DNA of 51,207 bases from Bacteroidia bacterium (GCA_026391475.1 JAPLED010000041.1:1-51207); one strand, 5' to 3'; numbered from the stretch's first letter, positions 38,906 to 48,450 are shown. Notes: generated from the sequence alone by a model not told the origin. Made by a program: numbers and translations.

Positions 38906-39097
38906 ATGGCCATAACAAAAGTTTGGATAGAGGAAAATTGCACCTCATGCGGGTTATGCTCAGATATTTGTCCTGAAGTCTTTGTAATGAAAGACCTGGC
39001 AACTGTTGTTCAGGGTATTCAATATTCTGATTATGAAGAGAAAATTAAGGAAGCAGCAGAAAGCTGCCCAGTGGAAGTTATCAGATATATCGAGTGA
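38906..39097 (+). CDS. Small ferredoxin
   Basis: The 63-residue protein has C12-x2-C15-x2-C18 plus C22 (CTSCGLCSDICP) near the N-terminus and C54-P near the end. That is a single-cluster ferredoxin of the 3Fe-4S/4Fe-4S class. It would carry electrons in the cytoplasm, perhaps to or from the FNR-like protein encoded two kilobases downstream. It starts sixteen bases after the broken SDR gene. Confidence 0.85.
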   Translation: MAITKVWIEENCTSCGLCSDICPEVFVMKDLATVVQGIQYSDYEEKIKEAAESCPVEVIRYIE

Positions 39098-39116
39098 AAC
39101 ATAATCAAAATGGAAT

Positions 39117-40118
39117 ATGAAGAGTAAACAAATTGTTTTAGCATCAAGACCTCAAGGACTTCCTTCATCTGAAAATTTCAGATTTGAAGAGAGAGAAACG
39201 GGCAAATTAAACGATAACGAAGTTTTACTTAAAACATGGTACATCTCTGTCGATCCTTATATGAGGGGACGGATGAATGATATAAAGTCATATGCAGCAT
39301 CTTTTCAGCTTGATCAACCTTTTTCTGGAGGCGTTGTAGCGACGGTTATTGAAAGCAGAAGTAGTTCTTTCGTTGAAAGTGACACTGTATTTGGAATGTT
39401 ACCATGGGCAACATATTGTATTGAAAAGGCAGAAAACCTTCGGAAGGTTGATATTCAGTCAGCTCCGCCAAGCTATTACCTGGGCATTCTCGGAATGCCG
39501 GGTCTTACAGCTTATTTTGGTATGACGGAAATTGGTAAACCAAAAGCAGGAGAAACTGTAGTAATTTCCGGAGCTGCCGGCGCCGTTGGCATTGTGGCCG
39601 GACAAATTGCCGGAATAAAGGGTTCCCGTGTGGTTGGTATTGCCGGTTCAGATGAAAAATGTAAGTTATTGAAAGAGCAATTCGGGTTTGATGAAGCTAT
39701 AAACTATAAAACTGCAAAGGCAATGAGTAAGGTCATTGCGGATGTTTGTCCTAAAGGAGTGGATGTATATTATGATAATGTCGGCGGCGAAATTACAGAT
39801 GCAGTTCTTGATAACCTGAATTTTCATTCAAGAATAGCTTTATGCGGTCAGATTTCATTATACAACAGTACTGAGATCCCGATGGGACCAAGAGTATTTC
39901 CCAAACTACTAACCAAAAGTGCTCTTGTGCAGGGTTTTATTGTTGGTAATTACAGTGAACGTTTTGGAGAAGCCTTTGCATATCTGACTCAATGGATTAA
40001 TGAAGGGAAAATGAAGTACACGGAGACTATTATTCAAGGTTTTAATAAATTACCTGATGCTTTTATTGCTCTCTTTAGCGGGAAAAACCAGGGGAAAATG
40101 CTGATAGAAACTGAATGA
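39117..40118 (+). CDS. Zinc-independent MDR NADPH oxidoreductase (CurA/prostaglandin reductase type)
   Basis: This 333-residue medium-chain reductase lacks zinc ligands. The N-terminus has TWYISVDPYMRGRM, and the nucleotide-binding motif is VISGAAGAVGIVAGQIA, followed by a basic region for the NADPH phosphate. The GVDVYYDNVGGE motif is typical of enone/alkenal reductases of this group, which reduce alpha,beta-unsaturated aldehydes and ketones such as lipid peroxidation products. Its stop overlaps the ATG of the next gene, consistent with an operon. Confidence 0.85.
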   Translation: MKSKQIVLASRPQGLPSSENFRFEERETGKLNDNEVLLKTWYISVDPYMRGRMNDIKSYAASFQLDQPFSGGVVATVIESRSSSFVESDTVFGMLPWATYCIEKAENLRKVDIQSAPPSYYLGILGMPGLTAYFGMTEIGKPKAGETVVISGAAGAVGIVAGQIAGIKGSRVVGIAGSDEKCKLLKEQFGFDEAINYKTAKAMSKVIADVCPKGVDVYYDNVGGEITDAVLDNLNFHSRIALCGQISLYNSTEIPMGPRVFPKLLTKSALVQGFIVGNYSERFGEAFAYLTQWINEGKMKYTETIIQGFNKLPDAFIALFSGKNQGKMLIETE

Positions 40119-40870
40119 TGAAATCAATTACATTAATAGAATCTGAACGAGATACTGATTATAATAACATTGCACAGAGATACAATATCACTGAAAAAAA
40201 TGCGGTGACTCTCTGGCGTCTTGGGTATGACAGTTTGCTCAGTTATCTGAAACCTATCAGGAATAAATCAGTTCTTGACTATGGCTGTGGTAGCGGAACA
40301 TTCTGCAGGTTCCTCAGCGAAAAGAAAGCAATTGTCACCGGTGTTGATATTTCCGAAAACATGATAAAAGTGACAAAAGATAGTCATACAGATAGTATCG
40401 ACTATTATCAGATTACTTCCGGTAATCTTGACTTTCTTACGGAAAATACTTTTGATTATGTGGTTTCGAACTTTGTTTTTTGTACAATATCTACGCGGCA
40501 GGAAATTATAAAAGTCATGAATTCAATCAATCGTGTACTCAGAAAAAATGGGTCTTTTATTATAATGAATACTAATTGGGATAAATCAAACGGACAAGAA
40601 TTTATATCATTTAAACTTCAGTACAGCAGAAGTTTGTTTTCGGGTAAACCGATAACCGCAGTAATAAAAACTGAACCACCGATTATCCTGAAGGACTATT
40701 ACTGGTCAAAAGCAAATTATTCTGAATTACTGACAGAATCGGGGTTTGAAATTCAAGGTATTAGTGAACCTCTTGCCAGAGGAAATCATATCCCATGGAT
40801 TGCAGAGAAGTCATATCCTCCATACCAGATCATATATTCAACGAAATTTTCTCCGGAGGCTCAGCCGTAG
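40115..40870 (+). CDS. Class I SAM-dependent methyltransferase
   Basis: The 251-residue protein has motif I VLDYGCGSGTFCRF (D55 to G59) and the post-I acidic VTGVDIS, as in Rossmann-fold methyltransferases. FDYVVSNFVF matches motif II. It overlaps the previous stop by ATGATG, so the start could be either ATG. The substrate is unknown. The final residues extend into a short GC-rich hairpin (near 40850-40872) that may affect transcription. Confidence 0.8.
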   Translation: MMKSITLIESERDTDYNNIAQRYNITEKNAVTLWRLGYDSLLSYLKPIRNKSVLDYGCGSGTFCRFLSEKKAIVTGVDISENMIKVTKDSHTDSIDYYQITSGNLDFLTENTFDYVVSNFVFCTISTRQEIIKVMNSINRVLRKNGSFIIMNTNWDKSNGQEFISFKLQYSRSLFSGKPITAVIKTEPPIILKDYYWSKANYSELLTESGFEIQGISEPLARGNHIPWIAEKSYPPYQIIYSTKFSPEAQP

Positions 40871-40923
40871 GGCTGAACATAACAGGACAAATATTGCTAT
40901 TCTATTAATTAATCATTTAAGCA

Positions 40924-41595
40924 ATGACACAACAAGTTGTAAAAATAAAATCAATTAAGCACATCACACATGATGTACTGCGAATTGTTACTGAAAAGCC
41001 TCAAAAGCACACCTTCACTCCCGGGCAGGCCACCGAAGTTTCCATAAACAAAAACGGTTGGAAGGATGAAAAAAGACCTTTCACCTTCACATGTCTTCCA
41101 GATAGTGATTATATAGAATTTACTATCAAAACATATCCTTCGCATAAAGGTGTTACCAACGAACTTCTTCATCTGAAAAAAAATGATATGTTGATTCTGC
41201 ATGATGTGTTTGGTGCGATCACTTATAAGGGTGAGGGTGTATTTATTGCTGGAGGCGCTGGGGTTACCCCTTTTATTTGCATCTTCAGGTATCTTCAGTC
41301 AAAAAATGAAACAGGCAATAACAAACTCATTTTTGCCAATAAAACCAAGGGTGATATTATACTCGCAAATGAATTTAAAAAATTATTAGGCAAAAATTTC
41401 ATCAATATTTTATCTGACGAAAAAGCAGACGGTTATGCTCATGGTCAAATCACAGAAGGTTTTCTCAAAACTCACATAAGCGAATCCACCAAAAATGTTT
41501 ATATCTGCGGACCTCCGCCAATGATGGATGCAATAGAAAAACAATTGACTAATTTGAAAATAGATAAAAAACAAATAATAAAAGAAGCATTTTAA
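40924..41595 (+). CDS. FNR-like flavoprotein reductase (ferredoxin/flavodoxin reductase type)
   Basis: The 223-residue protein has an N-terminal FAD-binding barrel with KRPFTFTC (the R-x-[FY]-[ST] site) and a C-terminal NAD(P) domain with GGAGVTPF and CGPPPMMD. This is the ferredoxin-NADP reductase superfamily. It may pass electrons from NAD(P)H to the ferredoxin encoded nearby. The start is the ATG at 40924. A role in the oxidative stress block is inferred from neighbours. Confidence 0.8.
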   Translation: MTQQVVKIKSIKHITHDVLRIVTEKPQKHTFTPGQATEVSINKNGWKDEKRPFTFTCLPDSDYIEFTIKTYPSHKGVTNELLHLKKNDMLILHDVFGAITYKGEGVFIAGGAGVTPFICIFRYLQSKNETGNNKLIFANKTKGDIILANEFKKLLGKNFINILSDEKADGYAHGQITEGFLKTHISESTKNVYICGPPPMMDAIEKQLTNLKIDKKQIIKEAF

Positions 41596-41609
41596 GAAAA
41601 TACCGCCTT

Positions 41610-42434
41610 ATGTACTACTCGGAAAATAGTCTCACAATAACTGTTAATAATCTAACAGTTAGTTATATCGATGAAGGACCAACCAATTCTCCGACAATCA
41701 TTTTCATTCACGGCTTTCCGCTGAATAAATCGATGTGGGAAAAGCAGGTGGAAATATTAAAGGAAAACTACCGTGTAATTGCCTATGACATTCGTGGGCA
41801 TGGGAACACCGATGCCGGAAATGACAATTTTTCGATCGAGCTTTTTGTAAATGATTTGCTTAGTTTGATGGATACCCTGAAGATTGACAAAACGATACTA
41901 TGTGGTTTTTCCATGGGCGGATACATTGCTTTAAATGCGATTGAAAACTATCCTGAGCGTTTTAATGCACTTCTTTTATGTGATACAAATTGCGCAGCCG
42001 ATTTGTCCGAAGCAAAAGAAAAACGGATGAAAACAATTGAAATTATCAAGGAAAAAGGGCTTGAACAATATGCCGAAGAAAGTCTGAAAAAACTTTTTGC
42101 TCCAATATCTTTTTCAAAACATATAGAAGAAATAGCTATTGTGAGGGAAATGATCATGAAAACGTCCAAACAATCACTCTACAAAACCTTGCATGCTTTA
42201 GCTGAGCGTACAGAAACCTGCACCAAGGTGCATAAACTAAAGGTGCCGGTGCTCATCATGGTGGGGAAAGAAGATGAAATTACCCCACCTGATGTTGCCT
42301 TGTTGATGCATGAAAAAATTAAGGGTTCCATTATTCACATTATTGATCATGCCGGACATTTAAGCAATATGGAAAATTCAAGGGAATTCAACAATCAGCT
42401 ATCCGGATTTCTTTCATTAATAAAACACCTTTAA
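41610..42434 (+). CDS. Alpha/beta-fold hydrolase (esterase-like)
   Basis: The 274-residue protein has IIFIHGFPLNKSMW (oxyanion region), the nucleophile elbow GFSMGG with S101, and the terminal His in DHAGHLSNME. It is similar in build to the hydrolase at 43950-44801 but distinct in sequence. It may be an arylesterase or a non-heme peroxidase-like hydrolase. It ends just before katA (one base apart), so it is probably co-transcribed with catalase. Confidence 0.8.
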   Translation: MYYSENSLTITVNNLTVSYIDEGPTNSPTIIFIHGFPLNKSMWEKQVEILKENYRVIAYDIRGHGNTDAGNDNFSIELFVNDLLSLMDTLKIDKTILCGFSMGGYIALNAIENYPERFNALLLCDTNCAADLSEAKEKRMKTIEIIKEKGLEQYAEESLKKLFAPISFSKHIEEIAIVREMIMKTSKQSLYKTLHALAERTETCTKVHKLKVPVLIMVGKEDEITPPDVALLMHEKIKGSIIHIIDHAGHLSNMENSREFNNQLSGFLSLIKHL

Positions 42435-42435
42435 T

Positions 42436-43926
42436 ATGGAAAAGAAAAAATTAACAACTGCAAGCGGCAGACCTTACACCGAGTTCGATAACTCTATGAC
42501 TGTTGGCAACCGAGGTCCAATTTTGTTGCAGGACTATTTTCTGCATGAAGACATGGCTCACTTCAATCGTGAACGTATTCCTGAAAGAGTTGTTCACGCA
42601 AAAGGGACAGGTGCATTCGGTACGTTTACGGTAACCCATGACATCACCCAATACACCAAGGCGAAAATTTTTTCTAATATTGGCAAGCAAACGAAATTAT
42701 TTGCTCGTTTTTCAATAGTTGGTGGTGAAAAAGGTGGTGCTGACAGTGAACGTGATCCACGTGGTTTTGCAGTGAAATTTTATACGGAAGACGGCAACTG
42801 GGATTTAGCAGGCAATAATACACCGGTATTCTTTATTAAAGACCCGAAAAAATTTTCTCACTTCATTCACACACAAAAGCGGGATCCTAAAACAAATTGT
42901 AAAAGCCCTACCATGATGTGGGATTTTTTTAGTTTGAATCCCGAAAGTTTGCATCAGGTAGTAATTCTGATGAGCGACAGAGGAACTCCGTTTTCTTATC
43001 GACATATGCATGGTTTTGGTAGCCATACCTTTTCCCTTTTTAATAAAAATAATGAACGGGTTTGGGTAAAATTCCATTTCAAAACATTGCAAGGAATTAA
43101 AAATTTCAATGAAAAAGAAGCCAATGACATGAAGGGCATTGATCTTGATCAGGCTCAACGAGATATGGTGGAAGCCATTGCAAAAAAAGACTTCCCCAAG
43201 TGGGCTTTGCAAATTCAAGTGATGACTGATGCCCAGGCAAAAGATTTTAAATGGAACCCATTTGACATCACAAAAGTTTGGTTCCACAAAGATTTTCCAT
43301 TGATTGATGTGGGAATAATGGAACTAAATGAAATTCCGGAAAATTATTTTCGTGATGTGGAACAAGCTGCATTTGACCCAGCTCATGTTGTGGACGGTAT
43401 TGGCTATTCGCCTGATAAACTGCTGCAAGGACGTTTGCTATCTTATCCTGATGCGCAGCGTTATCGCTTAGGGGTGAACTATGAGCAGATTCCTGTAAAC
43501 AGATGCCCTTACGGACATTCAAATTACCAACGTGACGGTCTTATGCAAGTTGGTGATAATGGAGGAGCAAACCCGAATTATCGTCCAAATAGTTTTGATG
43601 ATATTGTCGCTGATGAAAGTTATAAAGAACCACCCATGCAAATGGAATCAACCGTTGCCGATTGGTTCGACCGCAACGATAACGATAATGACCATTTCAC
43701 ACAGCCGGGCTTGTTGTATAGCAAGGTTATGAGCGAAAAGGACAAGGAAAATCTTGTCAGCAATATTGTAAGTTCAATGAATGGCATTTCCGGAGAAAAG
43801 AAAGATGAAATTGTTAACCGACAACTGTCTCATTTTTTCCGTGCCGATCGTCAGTTAGGAATGTCAGTAGCAAAAGGATTGGGATTTACTATTGACGAAA
43901 ACAAAATAAATCAACTAGTAACATAG
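42436..43926 (+). CDS. katA: Heme catalase (small-subunit, clade 3 type)
   Basis: This 496-residue monofunctional catalase has H54 in RVVHAKGTGAFG, the Asn of DLAGNNTPVFF, and the heme ligand Tyr in LSYPDAQRYRLG. ERDPRGFAVKFYT is the family signature. It disproportionates hydrogen peroxide. The start codon is two bases after the hydrolase stop. With bfr and sod it completes a peroxide and superoxide defence set. Confidence 0.96.
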   Translation: MEKKKLTTASGRPYTEFDNSMTVGNRGPILLQDYFLHEDMAHFNRERIPERVVHAKGTGAFGTFTVTHDITQYTKAKIFSNIGKQTKLFARFSIVGGEKGGADSERDPRGFAVKFYTEDGNWDLAGNNTPVFFIKDPKKFSHFIHTQKRDPKTNCKSPTMMWDFFSLNPESLHQVVILMSDRGTPFSYRHMHGFGSHTFSLFNKNNERVWVKFHFKTLQGIKNFNEKEANDMKGIDLDQAQRDMVEAIAKKDFPKWALQIQVMTDAQAKDFKWNPFDITKVWFHKDFPLIDVGIMELNEIPENYFRDVEQAAFDPAHVVDGIGYSPDKLLQGRLLSYPDAQRYRLGVNYEQIPVNRCPYGHSNYQRDGLMQVGDNGGANPNYRPNSFDDIVADESYKEPPMQMESTVADWFDRNDNDNDHFTQPGLLYSKVMSEKDKENLVSNIVSSMNGISGEKKDEIVNRQLSHFFRADRQLGMSVAKGLGFTIDENKINQLVT

Positions 43927-43949
43927 AAATAATTTAATATTTAATTGAG

Positions 43950-44801
43950 ATGGAAAAAACAATTAACAAAACAAAGCCGGGAATGCTCAGAGCGGAATAT
44001 ATTGAAGTAGAACCTAATGTTCGCCTTCATGTTACAGATGCAGGTGAAGGCAGACCTATTGTATTGATACACGGCTGGCCTTTAAGTGACGAAATGTATG
44101 AATATCAATACAATGCTTTGATAAAAAATAACTTCAGGGCAATTGGTATTACCTTACGAGGTTTTGGCAAATCGGATAAGCCTTACTGTGTATATGATTA
44201 TGATATTTTTGCCTGGGATATTAAAAATGTTTTAAGCAAACTTGATATAAAAGATGCTGTTTTAGTTGGCTTTTCAATGGGTGGTTCTATTGCAATTCGT
44301 TATATTTCAAAGTATAATGGAGCTCATGTTTCTAAGTTGGCATTGTGCGGTGCAGCAGCTCCGCTATGGACACAACGTAACGATTTCAAATATAACCTCC
44401 CCAAAAGTGCAGTTGATGAATTAATTGAATTGAACGATAAAGATAGGCCAAAGCTTTTATCTGATTTCGCAAAGATATTCTCAGCTACCAAAACCTCTTT
44501 AAGTATAGGAATAGGCAGTTGGTTGAATGGGATAAGTTTAAGTGCTTCCTCTTATGCAACAGCACAATGTTTAATTGCTTTACGTGATACCGACCTTAGA
44601 CCTGATTTGGAGAAAATTACAATTCCTACAGTGATAATGCATGGCAAAAAAGATAAAATATGTTCTTTTGATTTAGCCGAACAGATGAAGCTGGGTATTT
44701 CAAATTCGCGCCTTGTTATCTTTGAAAAAAGCGGTCACAGCATGTTTCTGGAGGAAACTGAAAAGTTTAATAGAGAGCTGATAAAATTTGCAGGAAAATA
44801 A
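43950..44801 (+). CDS. Alpha/beta-fold hydrolase (chloroperoxidase-like)
   Basis: The 283-residue protein has VLIHGWPLSDEMYEYQ (oxyanion motif, typical of cofactor-free haloperoxidase/arylesterase relatives), the elbow GFSMGG with S109, and His in KSGHSMFLEE. The N-terminus carries a short charged leader. It lies 24 bases downstream of katA; this family often occurs near peroxide-defence genes. The substrate is unknown. Confidence 0.8.
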   Translation: MEKTINKTKPGMLRAEYIEVEPNVRLHVTDAGEGRPIVLIHGWPLSDEMYEYQYNALIKNNFRAIGITLRGFGKSDKPYCVYDYDIFAWDIKNVLSKLDIKDAVLVGFSMGGSIAIRYISKYNGAHVSKLALCGAAAPLWTQRNDFKYNLPKSAVDELIELNDKDRPKLLSDFAKIFSATKTSLSIGIGSWLNGISLSASSYATAQCLIALRDTDLRPDLEKITIPTVIMHGKKDKICSFDLAEQMKLGISNSRLVIFEKSGHSMFLEETEKFNRELIKFAGK

Positions 44802-44832
44802 GTTGAATTGCCGAAATTGATTTTTTACAACT

Positions 44833-45009
44833 TTATGATATCTTTGAAATTCTGTTTGGTATTGTCTTTACCGGTTTGTCAGGTTGGCTAAACGGCATCA
44901 GGAACATGGATATTTTCCAACCTTCTTTCCATGACCAACGAAAAGGTACTCGAGCCTGATACCCGTTAATCAGTTCTTCATAAAAAGACTGCGACCAGGC
45001 AGAATTTCT
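44833..45009 (-). pseudogene. Possible minus-strand gene remnant
   Basis: A minus-strand frame ends at TAA (44833-44835) and encodes WSQSFYEELINGYQARVPF followed by RWSWKEGWKISMFLMPFSQ, which is compositionally protein-like. There is no usable start and an upstream stop is close. I do not recognise the family. It could be chance coding in a 275-bp gap between two plus-strand genes. Confidence 0.3.
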
Positions 45010-45076
45010 TTTTTAGGCATGATTTATTAAGCAATTTTTAGAAATAGCAATAAAAAATCGAGTATAAAACTAACTT

Positions 45077-46813
45077 ATGAGCAAAAATATATCGGACCAA
45101 CTGGTGGAAATATTAGTTGATGCAGGTATCCAAAGGATCTATGCAGTAACAGGCGATAGTCTCAATCACGTAAATGCAGCTGTGCACCGTAACGGTAAAA
45201 TCAAATGGATCCATGTACGGCACGAAGAAACTGCTGCATTCGCAGCCGGTGCAGAGGCCCAGCTGAATGGCCTGGCATGTTGCGCTGGTAGCAGTGGACC
45301 AGGACATGTCCACCTGATAAACGGGTTGTATGATGCGCACCGTTCATCGGCTTCCGTACTGGCCATTGCTTCTACACTCCCTACCAAAGAATTTGGAACA
45401 AGTTATTTTCAGGAAACAAACACAATCAAACTTTTTGACGATTGCAGTTGCTACAATCAGGTTGCTGCTACACCTGCACAATTGCCACGCATGTTACAGG
45501 CCGCCCTTCAACATGCCGTGCATAAAAAAGGTGTAGCTGTCCTTGGTTTACCAGGTGATATTACCGACCTTCCCGCAGTAGAAGCAGAAACTACTACTAT
45601 TCTTTTCCGGAACAGGCCTGTTGTCAGGCCATCGGAAAACGAGCTGTTGCAACTAGCTGCACTGCTAAACTCGCACAAAAAGGTCACTATTTACTGCGGA
45701 TTGGGCGCAGCGGAGGCACATACTGAAATTATCCAGCTTGCAGAAAAGCTAAAAGCCCCTGTGGCTTATTCATATAAGGCTAAAATGGCGATCCAGTATG
45801 ATAATCCTTACGAAGTGGGACTCACTGGGTTGCTGGGGATTCCGTCAGCTTACCATAGCATGCATGAATGTGAATTGCTTGTATTGCTTGGCACAGATTT
45901 TCCATATACACCTTTCATGCCCATTGAAAACAAAATTGTACAGATTGACATAAAACCCGAAACACTCGGGCGAAGAGCTAAACTCGATATGGGACTTTGT
46001 GGAGATGTGAAAGATACCCTGAAGGCGCTCATTCCTATGATAGAAATTAAGGAAGATACCACTTTTCTGGATTTTCAATTGAAATTTTATAAAGAAGTCA
46101 AAAAGAATTTACTGATCTATGTAAACGATCCCGGAAAACCGAATGCTATTCATCCTGAATTTGTTGTCTCAATTATTAATGAGCTTTCAGCCAAAGATGC
46201 CATATTCACGATAGATACCGGAATGTGTTGTATATGGGCCGCACGCTATATTGATGGAACAGGTGAGCGAAAAATGCTGGGTTCATTCAATCATGGTTCT
46301 ATGGCAAATGCAATGCCCCAAGCCATTGGTGCAGCACTTGCCTGTCCCGGCAAACAAGTGATTGCGTTCTGTGGTGATGGAGGCCTGTCAATGATGATGG
46401 GAGACCTGATGACAATTATCCAATATAAATTACCTGTGAAGATCATTGTTTTTAACAACCGAACACTTGGAATGGTGAAACTGGAAATGGAAGTAGCCGG
46501 GATTCCTGACCTGGAAACTGAAATGCTGAACCCTGACTTCACAAAATTAGCGGAAGCAATGGGAATGCCAGGGATTACTATTAATGATCCCGATGAGGTG
46601 AAATCAGGATTAGAAAAAGCTTTTTTACAGGAAGGTCCCGTAGTGGTTAATATTCTGACTGATCCGAATGCCCTTGCCATGCCCCCCAAACTGGAATTTG
46701 ACCAATTGAAAGGTATGGCAAAATATATAGGGAAAATGATGTTAAGCGGTCGTATGGATGAGGTATTTAAAATTATTTCGTCCAATTATAAGCATCTGGG
46801 TGAGGTATTATGA
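45077..46813 (+). CDS. poxB: Thiamine-diphosphate-dependent pyruvate oxidase/dehydrogenase (PoxB-like)
   Basis: The 578-residue protein is full length for E. coli-type PoxB. RHEETAAFAAGAEAQLNGL and AGSSGPGHVHLINGLYDAH in the first domain and GDGGLSMMMGDL ... NN (thiamine diphosphate and Mg site) in the third are typical. PoxB decarboxylates pyruvate to acetate and passes electrons to quinone through FAD. It is the largest protein of the stress island. Acetolactate synthase-like enzymes are related alternatives. Confidence 0.88.
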   Translation: MSKNISDQLVEILVDAGIQRIYAVTGDSLNHVNAAVHRNGKIKWIHVRHEETAAFAAGAEAQLNGLACCAGSSGPGHVHLINGLYDAHRSSASVLAIASTLPTKEFGTSYFQETNTIKLFDDCSCYNQVAATPAQLPRMLQAALQHAVHKKGVAVLGLPGDITDLPAVEAETTTILFRNRPVVRPSENELLQLAALLNSHKKVTIYCGLGAAEAHTEIIQLAEKLKAPVAYSYKAKMAIQYDNPYEVGLTGLLGIPSAYHSMHECELLVLLGTDFPYTPFMPIENKIVQIDIKPETLGRRAKLDMGLCGDVKDTLKALIPMIEIKEDTTFLDFQLKFYKEVKKNLLIYVNDPGKPNAIHPEFVVSIINELSAKDAIFTIDTGMCCIWAARYIDGTGERKMLGSFNHGSMANAMPQAIGAALACPGKQVIAFCGDGGLSMMMGDLMTIIQYKLPVKIIVFNNRTLGMVKLEMEVAGIPDLETEMLNPDFTKLAEAMGMPGITINDPDEVKSGLEKAFLQEGPVVVNILTDPNALAMPPKLEFDQLKGMAKYIGKMMLSGRMDEVFKIISSNYKHLGEVL

Positions 46814-46891
46814 TTTGGAAATGTACTTGTGATTAGCGTTTAATGAGCACTAAGCGTGGCAAAAATTGTATAACTTAATAATTATTTACGG

Positions 46892-47425
46892 ATGAAAAAA
46901 TTAAATAACATAAAGGTTGCTATTCTTACTGAAAATGGTTTTGAGCAAGTGGAACTTACCAGCCCAAAAGCCGCATTGGAAAATGCAGGAGCCAAAGTGG
47001 ATGTAATATCACCCCAACACGGCAAGGTAAAAGCATGGGATAAAACTGATTGGGGAATTGAAGTGAAAGTGGACAAAGAACTTTCTAATGTAAAACCTGC
47101 AGATTATGATGCGTTGGTTTTACCGGGCGGTGTAATGAATCCAGATAGATTACGTCAAAATGAGAATGCGGTAAATTTTGTAAAAGAATTTCTACAATCC
47201 GGTAAACCCATTGCCGCTATTTGTCATGGCCCACAGGTATTAATTGAAACAGGACTACTGAAAGGTAAAACAATGACTTCATTCCCTTCTTTACAAACTG
47301 ACTTGAGAAATGCAGGTGTAAATTGGGTGGATAAAGAAATCGTACATTTTGATAACCTGATTACAAGCCGGAAACCATCCGATCTTGACGCCTTTAATGA
47401 AGAATTGATAAAAACACTTTCATAA
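46892..47425 (+). CDS. DJ-1/PfpI-family protein (glyoxalase or deglycase/protease-like)
   Basis: This 177-residue class-I-amidotransferase-like protein has C111-H112 in AAICHGPQ, the nucleophile elbow, with an acidic residue in the ENGFEQVEL segment (E18/E21), as in PfpI/YhbO. KVAILTENGFEQ at the start is typical of type 1 PfpI proteins. Members protect proteins and metabolites from carbonyl damage. It is followed by a probable terminator at 47483-47526. Confidence 0.9.
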   Translation: MKKLNNIKVAILTENGFEQVELTSPKAALENAGAKVDVISPQHGKVKAWDKTDWGIEVKVDKELSNVKPADYDALVLPGGVMNPDRLRQNENAVNFVKEFLQSGKPIAAICHGPQVLIETGLLKGKTMTSFPSLQTDLRNAGVNWVDKEIVHFDNLITSRKPSDLDAFNEELIKTLS

Positions 47426-47482
47426 TAGGAGTAATAGTATATTCCATCCCTGAGTTAACTATTGGGTGGGTGGATTTTTATT

Positions 47483-47526
47483 AAAAGAGGCTTTCTGAGA
47501 AGAAAATCATGCAGCCTTTTTCTTTT
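47483..47526 (+). terminator. Probable rho-independent terminator after the PfpI-like gene
   Basis: AAAAGAGGCT (47483-47492) can pair with AGCCTTTTTCTTTT starting at 47513 around a loop of about 20 bases, and a T-rich stretch follows. It closes the operon that began with poxB or earlier. Confidence 0.5.
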
Positions 47527-47560
47527 AAATAAAATATAAAAAGCACAATACATCACTCTT

Positions 47561-47603
47561 GAAAATGTGTGGATTATGCAACTTATTTCTAAAATTTTGT
47601 AAC
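47561..47603 (+). promoter_or_regulatory. Conserved 43-bp element upstream of csbD
   Basis: This copy matches 36188-36230 at 35 of 43 positions without gaps by eye and ends with TGTAAC. The csbD start is 66 bases away (70 bases for the bfr copy). Its placement between a terminator and a stress gene supports a regulatory role. Confidence 0.5.
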
Positions 47604-47669
47604 GCTTTCAGAAGTTAATAGAATTATCATTGTATCTCAATTTTTTTTCAAAACTTAAAATATAAAAAA

Positions 47670-47855
47670 ATGAACACAACAGAATTAAAAGGAAACTGGA
47701 ATGAGCAGAAAGGCAAGCTCAAAAAGAAATTTGCAGTCTTAACGGACAATGACCTTATGTTTGAAGAAGGCAAAAAAGAGGAGATGTTCGGAAAACTTCA
47801 AATCAAACTTGGCAAATCTAAAGAAGAATTGGACAAGATTATTGCAGCACTTTAA
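47670..47855 (+). CDS. CsbD-family stress protein
   Basis: This 61-residue protein has the typical CsbD arrangement: ELKGNWNEQKGKLKKKFA at the start, then a second helix and the KLGKSKEELDKII end. Small CsbD proteins are produced in general stress responses in many bacteria; function is unknown. It has its own conserved upstream element. Confidence 0.85.
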   Translation: MNTTELKGNWNEQKGKLKKKFAVLTDNDLMFEEGKKEEMFGKLQIKLGKSKEELDKIIAAL

Positions 47856-48086
47856 TCTGCTTTATTGACTTTTGGAGAGGCATGATGTTAATGCCTCCCT
47901 GAAGGTTAAATTGAAGTGTATGGTCTTTATTCCGGTTATCTCTCAAACCTATTCAGATATAAAAAGTTTTGTCTGGCAGTACGTGTTTTGCGTATTTAAC
48001 AAATTATCTGCGAAACCCATAGATCCAGGACATATTTAGACGGTTACATTATTTTTAAAATACTAACAATAATTTAAACAAATGCC

Positions 48087-48242
48087 ATGGGAAATTTACT
48101 TTACATCGTAGCAGTAATTTTAATTATTGCCTGGGCAATCGGATTTTTTGCCTATAGTGTCGGAAGTATTATACATGTCCTGCTTGTTATTGCAATTATC
48201 GCAATAGTTGTTAAACTATTTCAAGGAAGGAGAGTACTTTAA
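48087..48242 (+). CDS. lmo0937-type mini membrane protein
   Basis: A short 51-residue ORF starts at ATG 48087 with MGNLLYIVAVILIIAWAIGF followed by a second hydrophobic stretch HVLLVIAIIAIVVKLF, ending QGRRVL. Two membrane segments and the tail are the lmo0937 family pattern, often beside CsbD in Bacteroidota stress loci. It has no clear ribosome-binding site. Confidence 0.7.
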   Translation: MGNLLYIVAVILIIAWAIGFFAYSVGSIIHVLLVIAIIAIVVKLFQGRRVL

Positions 48243-48450
48243 ATAGACTTATAATTAAATTCTTCGAGGTCTCTTTAATACTAGTCATAACATAAGTGGA
48301 TTAATATTTAACTATGCCGTGTAAAAAATACCAAATGAAATATAAATCATCTCGTATAAGAAATATAAATCCAATTAAATAATTTATTTCGTCGTTTTCA
48401 ACGAAAAAGCACAATATCTTTTAACTTATAAAGTAATTATCAATGAAGCT

